A stretch of 27,300 nt of DNA from Discostella pseudostelligera. Lineage: Eukaryota > Bacillariophyta > Thalassiosirophyceae > Thalassiosirales > Thalassiosiraceae. Below the pieces are notes generated by a model that saw nothing but the letters and a program-made list of their open reading frames with translations, searched no databases and had not been told where the DNA came from. The first letter of the stretch is position 1. Each line of letters begins with the position of its first letter. Of the stretch, positions 21,101 to 27,300 are shown piece after piece. Location of the stretch: contig JALLBK010000956.1 in assembly GCA_036940085.1 (NCBI GenBank), forward strand, positions 1-27,300. The letters are read 5' to 3'. The position numbers and the translations under genes were made by a program.

Positions 21101-22741
21101 GTCCCCGCCTCCTACGTCAAGTTCATGGTCATTATTGTTGATGCTGGTGATGTTGGTGCTACTGCTGTCACTGCTCTTCTTCTTCTTGCTTTTCTTCCTC
21201 CGCAAGCATCCATCTGCGTGACACAATGCTTTATTCATCCTTCCACCATTGTCGAATTGATACATGCAAGCCTTGCACGATACTAATAAGTATCCGTCAA
21301 CAATTAGATTCAATATCTCGTAGGATCCCGAATCGAAAAATTCAGAGTGTTGTGGACATAGTCCGTGATGTGGCGGCAATAATGCTTGTGATGTAGTTAC
21401 AGCGGCGGATGCAGTTGTAGTAGTAGTAGCAGCGGTGGGATGATTGCATCGACGGCAGAATGGAATGGTGAGGGATGCTGGCATCTTATTTCGCTCCTGC
21501 TTGCGATGCTGCTGCTTGGCATTGGAAGAGGAATTATTTGTCGACATGAAGTATTCCTTGAGATTGCGTAAGCATTGTTGACGGCGCTTGATCACAATGT
21601 CATCATCGACGCTATTCACATCGGTGGCGGTAGTACTGATGATGGTTGGTGAAGCATTGTCTCCTCCTCCTCCTCCTCCTCCTCCATCACCACAACTCAT
21701 CTCGACCGTAGTTCCATTGTCAACCAGTCGACTGTTAGTGGTGCTAACTGGCAATTGTAGATTGTTGCTCCCATCGCTCCGTACTAGGCTCTCCTCAGAA
21801 TTTCCATGATGTGATGCCACAATATCTGAAGTGGCAGAGGCGTATACAGCCGCAGCGGCATCTGCCAATAAATGCATACACAATTCTGCACCCCCCTCCG
21901 AGGAACTAAATTGAGAGAGTCGATTGAGAGTCTTTGTCGCCGGTGAGATGGGTGACAATGCTGATGTCAATGTTATGCATTGTCCATTTTGTTTTGATGA
22001 TTGGCAATTGTCATTGTCATTGTTGTTTGCATCATTATCATCATCTGCCAGCAAGTCCACCGAGCTGTTGCAACCATCATCATCTTTGTCGTCATGGGCA
22101 GTGATAGCATAACTTTCCTCGCCATCCAACGTGGTGGCATCTGAATCATTGTCGCCGTCATCATCTGCATTCGCTTTCGCTTGCTGCTCGTGCTCATTGT
22201 CGTCATTGCTGCAACAAGAATATGGCGAGGCATCATACTGCTGCTGGTGTGGCTGATCATTGTCGTCGTTGACACCATTGACACTACTCCCATTGCCAAT
22301 AATATCGCTGCTCGAATAATCACCCGCCCTAGCATTGGCATCGATGTCGATGGTATCATCAGCCATGCAATTCTTTGACGACGATGACAACAACAACACA
22401 TTATCATCGTCATCGCCATCATTGGTGCCATCGTCGCCATTCTCACGATAAGAAGAATATTGCGATTGCGAGACGTCGTCGTCATCCTGCGGCTGCTGTC
22501 GTCGCTGCTGCTGCTGGAACGGAGTGGGCAGCGAGAAGATGCTGCCATCGCGAAGTTGTTGATGATTGTTGCTGTTGCCCCGATGAAGATGATGACGGCG
22601 ATTCCGACGATAGCGGTGCTGCTGGTCAGTGTCCGTGTTGCCATAAACTCGCGGCATTTTGATAGTATGAGTAGTAGAATTAGTAGTAGTAGGAGTATTT
22701 GAATTTGGTAGGTGGCCGGCGGCTGTCATGGTCATGGTCAT
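18172..22741 (-). CDS. PDZ protein with duplicated C2HC modules and C-terminal PHD-like finger
   Basis: Two exons (22741-19760 and 19674-18172) encode 1494 residues. The long N-terminal part is Asp/Asn/Ser/Gln/His-rich. At about 424-520 lies a Cys/His cluster (FCRRC, LCPQH, CKAC, CHADGC) followed by a Lys/Arg-rich run that could be a zinc site plus nuclear signal. A PDZ-like domain (about 950-1050) is split by the intron: GFTVRL and VDTIEPLSPA come before it, HDMVLCIDG and LLLTVARF after. Two near-copies of GC.KCKRELRTG...AHD.NCPRK follow (about 1179-1203 and 1303-1326), likely C2HC zinc knuckles. The end (about 1436-1485) has CVCG, CEGCEAWYN, EEC and WCCWAC, a PHD-like pattern in which the usual His appears to be Asn. 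Such fingers read histone tails, so a chromatin-linked role is inferred, not shown. An in-frame TTG lies upstream, but the first ATG is at 22741. The gene converges on the oxidase gene with 97 bp between them. I do not recognise a named family. Confidence 0.85.
19675..19759 (-). other. Intron splitting the PDZ domain
   Basis: 85 bp, donor GTGAGT after ...GAGGCAGCG, acceptor TACAATAG before GAAGATATCTCG. The phase 0 join gives PAEAA-EDISGWVNENASSGL, which completes the alpha-helical and carboxylate-side part of a PDZ domain. This is the evidence that the two long frames form one gene. Confidence 0.88.
21661..21685 (-). repeat. CTC trinucleotide run encoding poly-glycine
   Basis: Eight CTC units (GAG/GGA on the coding strand) encode an uninterrupted glycine run inside the disordered N-terminal part of the PDZ/PHD protein. 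It is a likely length polymorphism. Confidence 0.85.
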
Positions 22742-22981
22742 GGTCGATGGTCGCCTATGGTTATGGTCGCCGTCACAGTAGAAATGATTGTACGGTACGG
22801 TACACCTCAAATTGTGGCGGGAACTCCAGCAGCTGTCCGTTCTTCAGCTGCATGCATGCATGCTGCATACTTACGCATGCATGCTGCCAAGCCATGGCAG
22901 CCGCTCCAATGCCATGGCATGTTAATAATTACTATTTTATATCTCTCTACCCATGACAACATGGCACATGCCGGTGCCCAG
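22742..22981 (-). promoter_or_regulatory. Intergenic region rich in palindromes, upstream of the PDZ/PHD gene
   Basis: This 240-bp spacer lies between the RAD17 stop codon and the start of the downstream gene on the same strand. It contains GTACGGTACGGTAC (22790-22803), the self-complementary GCATGCATGCATGC (22850-22863), GCATGCATGC (22875-22884) and two GCCATGGC copies (about 22890-22897 and 22910-22917). It must hold the 3' end of RAD17 and the promoter of the next gene. The palindromes are seen; binding by a regulator is inference. Confidence 0.55.
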
Positions 22982-25900
22982 CTAATCGTCGTCGACCAAG
23001 TCGTCCTCCAACAAAACATAATTCGTGTCCTCTGGATTCTGTGGCTCAGCATGCTCAATGGAATGTTTGGCCAGGGAATGCAAGTTCGCCAAGGCAAAAT
23101 TGACGTCTTTATTGTGTATTTAGGGAAAGAGAATATAAACATGTGTTAGAGACGAAACAATGAATAATCGTCAAGAAGTTTGCATGAATGCCTCATACCT
23201 TGGGGTATAACAGTTCGCATGTACGGGAGACTGTCCGTAATGAATTGATGTGCGGAACCAATGGTATTATGAATGGAAGTCCTCTCCTGTCCACCGCCGC
23301 CACCACCATTATGAACCACCATCGATAGACGCTTGCGCAAAAGCTCGATTTTTGCTTCATTCTCGCGACTCTTCTTCATAACGCTAAACACCTTCGGCGC
23401 AGATAATTGTCGAAATTGAGGAGGCGCGGGGTGCTTGTTTGCATCCGCCACAGCCCTACCCCCAATACAAGAGGCGTATTCATCAGGAAAAGGACCATCG
23501 CCTTGCTGACCAGTGAATCGATCAACAAATAGCACCGCATCGGATAGCAAATCATACGATCGACACATTTCTGTAATATCCGTGAAGAAATCAGGACTGT
23601 GATAGGACAAGAAGGAAAGCGCCGGACCAATACCCATATCAATACGAGATAGCACATCCTCGGGTATAAACTCCAATGGACCTCTTCCATCGTCCCATTT
23701 CGACAGAATGTCTATGTTTGCAGTAGCAGGATTAGATGTAACAGCTGTCGACTCTTCATCGTCCGAATAGATCGCCACTACTCGCGACGGTGGTTGCTTA
23801 CGTTTGGCATACAGAAGTTTCCCCAACGCGTGAAAGGTTGACAATTTGGCATCCTTTTTCGTACTGCTGTCATTTCCATCGTCGTGTCCAGTTCGCCCTA
23901 CTGATGTTGTGATGGAGCGGGAAGAGCAGCAGTACCTAAATTGCATTGCAAATATTGCGTGACGTAGATCTCCACCACTTGCCAAATGCATATCCTGATA
24001 GTCCTCTGCAGATGGCGAGTAGGAACCACCCCCTTTCTCCGTCAGTTCGGCCTTGGCAATGTATTGTAAACATTTCTTCATTTTGGATTTCGTAACGGGG
24101 TGAATTGGAACCATTTGTACTGAGGGCGAGTTGAGGAGTTGGGTGGGAAATAAACGTTCCAAATCCTCAGGCCTGTGATTCCCCTCATGCACGTCGCTAA
24201 AAATGAAAATTGTCGGTATTTGAGTCCTCTGAATGTGTCGTTCCATGATATTGCTTTAGAGTGGATCGAGAGTGTAGAGCACAAGATTGCGAGCAATAGA
24301 TAGAGTGAATGAGAGATCACAAAACTCTGAATGACACAAGTTTCAACGGGAGGACAAAACGAGCAGACTCATTTGAAGACATGTCCGATAATCGATGATA
24401 GATCGTACCGAAATGATAGCGCGGCTTCGGCATTGTAAAGATTTGGGATCTTGATTTGTATTCAATGGAAGAGAGAGCCAGAAAAGGAATGGGCGAGATA
24501 CATAAGAGGTAAAACATGATATCAGTTCAGCCAATGGTACCATCGTCTCAATGGATAGTTGTCACTGTCTGCAAAACTCTCACCTCTTCCACGAGTATTA
24601 CCGAGCCTACAAAGTCATCTTCCCTCTTTTGTTCATGCTTCTCCAACAGATTGTTCGTCTTCTTCGGTAGTTTGTGTGTCCGTCCATTCCGTCCCCGCGG
24701 CAAGTCCACCGTATTAGGAGTTGTCACCATTGCCACAGTGGCATCTGCATCTCCTCCTCCTACAATATCTAACGACTGCATGCCCGCTCCACTCATTGTT
24801 AAAAACTCATCGAAGGAGTTCAATTGACTTTGGTACGGTAGTGCATCATAATAATATCCTGAACCGGATCCCAAACCATCGTCATTCTGATGAAGTTGCA
24901 AATAGCTCGTGCTACTGTTGTTGCTACTGTATTCGACATGCGCATCATTCCATGAGAGAATTTGTAGATTCATCTCCATTGCTAATGTCCGAACCATGGC
25001 CGACTTTCCCACACCTGGATTGCCGATCAATATCATCAATTTCGTTTCAGGTGGCGTGAGGATCGTGGTGGTGTTGCTGTTGTGATGAATGCTATTCGAC
25101 ATCATTATTTCTGTCCCACCACCATTACTACTTGATGCTTGATGCGATTGTTGCAACTGCTGTTGTTGCTGCTGTTGTTGTTGCTGATGTCGTCGTCGAG
25201 ACTCGTGTATGTGATCAATGTAAGATGATAAAAAGTTACGAACTTGTTCCACCTTTTTGGGTGCCACACATAATTCATGGGAAGATGTGGGTGCATACTT
25301 GTCGATCCACATGGATGTATTTCTAGTAGTGGAGGGTTGAATTATTTCTGATACTAATCGTTTAGTACCAGCGGTGTTGAAGGATGTTCTCAATGGTGCC
25401 CTATTGTTGGTGAGACCATTTGTACTCGATTTCAATTGTTCGTTGATAGATTTGATTGATGATTTGGAGTGATTATGCTGTCGCTGTTGATTACGTCGAT
25501 CTGATAATGACCTCCCCCGCTTTGTAGTGCAAGCCTCGCAATTAGATGATTTCTCCGTATTTATAAGGGTGCATGCTTGACATACCCAGCCATCACCTGC
25601 GACATTGTCATCGTCATCATCATCCGGCATTGTCGCTTGCTTTGCCCCCCTGCCAGCACCATCAGCAGAAGTGCTGCGAGTTTGGATACCGTTTTTGAAT
25701 ATTGCTGCACTAATAATATTTTTGATTGAAGTTGATGAGTGCGAAGCCTGGGAGGAGACACCGTTGACCAATTCTCCATTATCATCGTGTTCATCATCGC
25801 TGTTGTTGTCGCCGGTGAGATCAATGGCAGCTTCATCATGAGCAAGAGTTGCATCAGCAGCACGCGTAGTAGTAGTAGTAGCTGCGTCGGCGTCGGCATG

Positions 25901-26023
25901 AGAATCATCGTCATTGCCCGCCGTCATCGTCGCAGCCCGCAGCCCATCTCCAAGCCAGCCCAGTCTGCCGAGAGGATTATGGCCACCATGATGTCGACGC
26001 CGCTTTATCTTCTTCGCGTCCAT
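22982..26023 (-). CDS. RAD17: RAD17-type checkpoint clamp loader with N-terminal RanBP2/NZF zinc finger
   Basis: Rad17 replaces RFC1 in an RFC-like complex that loads the 9-1-1 clamp at damaged DNA in the nucleus. I join four exons (26023-24584, 24449-24409, 24253-23199, 23106-22982; phases 0, 2, 1) into 886 residues; human RAD17 has about 680. Family signatures: WIDKYAPTSSHEL (239-251), Walker A GNPGVGKS (334-341), a Walker-B-like VILVEE followed by IPN across intron 1, IFIFSD in exon 3, GGDLRHAIFAMQF and FHALGKLLYAKR. The C-terminus is acidic (EDDLVDDD). Walker B has Glu where Asp is usual. The extra length comes from low-complexity sequence, including a poly-Gln run (about 280-292). Before the core sit IDLTGD (67-72), which resembles a SUMO-interaction motif, and a RanBP2/NZF-type finger (146-165; W.C..C...N......C..C). 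A basic KKIKRRR (4-10) may be a nuclear signal. ATG 26023 overlaps the ATG of the opposing LipB frame, so the true start is less certain than the core. Confidence 0.93.
23107..23198 (-). other. Intron 3 of RAD17
   Basis: 92 bp, donor GTATGA after ...ATACCCCAAG, acceptor ACAATAAAG before ACGTCAATTTTG. The split codon G|AC encodes Asp and the last exon then stays open to an acidic end LEDDLVDDD. Without splicing the protein would end at 23146 with a tail unlike the family. Confidence 0.78.
24254..24408 (-). other. Intron 2 of RAD17, after a 41-nt micro-exon
   Basis: 155 bp, donor GTACGA after ...CTATCATTTCG, acceptor CTCTAAAG before CAATATCATGG. The preceding exon is only 41 nt (24449-24409). 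The split codon CG|C restores Arg and gives ALSF-R-NIMERHI in frame with IFIFSD. The donor is weak, so a nearby alternative is possible. Confidence 0.72.
24450..24583 (-). other. Intron 1 of RAD17
   Basis: 134 bp, donor GTGAGA after ...CTCGTGGAAGAG, acceptor AAATCAAG before ATCCCAAATC. The phase 0 join gives VILVEE-IPNLYN, which matches the usual Rad17 order of Walker B then an (I/L)PN motif. Confidence 0.8.
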
Positions 26024-26585
26024 GGTAAGGTACTACGATAGCACTATTGAAAACGAGGCCAGCGCCGCCCATCCAGCAGAACACTCTTCATATCAACCAG
26101 ATTTACATTGGTATTTACATCAAATTGAAGAAGTTATCATCCAAACTCTCGAGTACTACAACATCTCCTCTCATCGTGATACCATTAATACCGGTGTGTG
26201 GGTAGGAACGAATAAAATTGCTGCCGTGGGTGTAGCAAGTTCGCGATGGATTACATCCCATGGATGTGCATTGAATGTCAATCCTGATTTATCATATTTT
26301 GGACGAGATGTTATTACCCCGTGTGGGATTATGGCAGAGGGGAGGGGTGTGACGAGCATTGCTGATATTTTGCAAGAACGACGACGATCACAGCGACGTC
26401 ACAACAGCAATGGCAATAAGAGCGGCATTGATAGCGACGATGGTCATGATTACTACGATGATGAAGCTAGCGACAAGTGTCCAACCGTTGAGGAGGTGGC
26501 ACAAGTGGCATCGAAATGTTTTGCGAAAGTCTTTCAGATTGAGTTGGTGCTTTGTGGAGAAAGAGGAGATAACGTGATACGATGA
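26022..26585 (+). CDS. lipB: LipB-type octanoyltransferase, C-terminal part only
   Basis: LipB moves an octanoyl group from acyl carrier protein to lipoyl domains of dehydrogenase complexes; in algae it acts in mitochondria or plastids. This frame of 187 residues carries DLHWYLHQIEE (28-38), TGVWVGTNKIAAVGV (57-71) with the catalytic Lys at 65, SRWITSHGCALNV (74-86) and TPCGI with the catalytic Cys at 101, then GVTS (109-112). A His/Asp/Arg-rich insert (about 120-155) precedes the closing helix. The N-terminal half, with the RGG and HGPGQ motifs that bind the acyl chain, is absent, and there is no targeting peptide. The first residues (RYYDST) look like the sequence that normally follows the YPLLDL strand, so an upstream exon may once have joined here, perhaps at the AAG ending at 26029. 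I found no such exon on this strand upstream, where RAD17 lies antisense. It may be a truncated gene, a fragment, or have an exon I cannot see. Confidence 0.75.
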   Translation: MVRYYDSTIENEASAAHPAEHSSYQPDLHWYLHQIEEVIIQTLEYYNISSHRDTINTGVWVGTNKIAAVGVASSRWITSHGCALNVNPDLSYFGRDVITPCGIMAEGRGVTSIADILQERRRSQRRHNSNGNKSGIDSDDGHDYYDDEASDKCPTVEEVAQVASKCFAKVFQIELVLCGERGDNVIR

Positions 26586-27300
26586 AAAGTAACACCTATC
26601 TTCATCCCGTCGAGAGTACCAGAGTGCTCTTTTCCATCGTTATGCCTGCAGTAGATTGGGTGTGAGTGGGCAGCAGTACAGTAGTGGTGCAACAATCAAC
26701 ATCATGTACTGCGACATGAATGATGGAATGTCCTGCTACGTCCTCGTCAGGATGATGTGTTTTCAATGGGAAGGAGGAGAGGCCTTTACCGAGGGAACAA
26801 ATTCTCTACCATTGACAAATGCTCGATCTCTGCTAACCCATCACTTCGTGTTGCCGCTTTGGAGAGTGCAGAGGATTGCCAGTACTATCGCAACGTTAAT
26901 TCGACGTGACGTTTCGTCATTGAAGAGCATGAATTATGATTTTGTGTTCTATAATGATTTGATTAGTACGCGATATCTCGAACAACAGCACTCATGCGTG
27001 AAGATCCGAACTGGTTCCTCCAGATCCTGCAAAAGGCATCGACTCGGACGTCCGAGCAAAGACATGCATATCTGCGTTGCCGTCACCTCCACTAGAAAAA
27101 ATGATGATAAAGAAATCTTCTGACGGACATCAACTTCCAATAGTTGTACTCGATCAATTCATTGCCTAAAGGGTTGCAACATCCTCAGGGATATTGATTG
27201 ACGAGTCATCCAAAGCTCGCCTGATGATCGACGAGAGAGTCAGGTAATTCAGGATATTGCATTCTATTTTTTTGCCAATGCCGTTTTGATTTTTTTCAAC
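26586..27300. other. Right-hand end without a defensible gene
   Basis: The longest frame on the + strand runs 26656-27123 but opens with TTG; its first ATG is at 26704, and it shows no domain, low complexity or other coding sign I trust. Another short + frame, in a different phase, spans about 26727-26908 (AGR-rich, ending NVNST). A minus frame 26949-27140 is also featureless. The region includes the 3' end of the LipB frame and possibly part of a gene that continues to the right. Poly-T runs near 27267-27298 are unremarkable. Confidence 0.5.

Noticed and set aside
21973..22644. Minus frame of 223 residues very rich in Met and Thr
   Set aside because: It is the frame-shifted reading of the GAT/CAT/AAC-rich low-complexity part of the PDZ/PHD gene, which yields ATG and ACN codons by composition.
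22378..22644. His/Arg/Ala-rich + frames in the same interval
   Set aside because: These are antisense readings of trinucleotide-rich coding sequence, with no independent support.
26656..27123. + frame of 155 residues after LipB
   Set aside because: It opens with TTG, has no recognisable domain and is not in phase with a splice site that would join it to LipB; it is described only as part of the gene-free right end.

Overview
The window is nuclear DNA of a eukaryote, most likely a diatom or a close stramenopile alga. The genes carry short spliceosomal introns (84 to 155 bp, all GT...AG). Many proteins are padded with Ser, Asp, His, Gln and Asn low-complexity stretches. The gene set (a multi-domain myosin with ankyrin repeats, a NOX-type oxidase, a RAD17 clamp loader, a LipB-type octanoyltransferase) fits an algal nuclear genome. 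There are no operons, no CRISPR array, no rRNA and no convincing tRNA or transposase. The lineage is an inference from gene style; no marker gene proves it.

Layout. Positions 1-150 hold short tandem repeats, followed by about 800 bp without a convincing gene. A single-exon gene (936-7562, +) encodes a giant coiled-coil protein built from internal tandem duplications. It converges on a five-exon myosin gene (13984-7731, -). By joining open frames at consensus splice sites, with every exon a multiple of three, I reconstruct a 1963-residue protein: motor, four IQ motifs, ankyrin repeats and a C-terminal degenerate kinase. A divergent spacer of about 980 bp separates it from a two-exon NOX / ferric-reductase-like gene (14962-18074, +) that carries an EF-hand inside its NADPH domain. 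That gene converges on a two-exon gene (22741-18172, -) whose intron splits a PDZ domain. It encodes a protein with an N-terminal Cys/His cluster, a PDZ, two duplicated C2HC modules and a C-terminal PHD-like finger. On the same strand upstream is a four-exon RAD17 checkpoint clamp-loader gene (26023-22982) with a 41-nt micro-exon and an unusual N-terminal RanBP2/NZF-type zinc finger. Head to head with it is a LipB-type octanoyltransferase frame (26022-26585, +) that has both catalytic residues but lacks the conserved N-terminal half. The last 700 bp hold no gene I can defend.

The genes do not form a pathway. They are ordinary neighbours in a compact genome, with 97 to 240 bp between several of them. 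What stands out is protein architecture: myosin fused to ankyrin-pseudokinase, an EF-hand inside an NADPH domain, RAD17 with a probable ubiquitin-binding finger and a SUMO-interaction-like motif, PDZ joined to PHD, and the overlapping start codons of RAD17 and LipB. I saw no mobile element or defence system.
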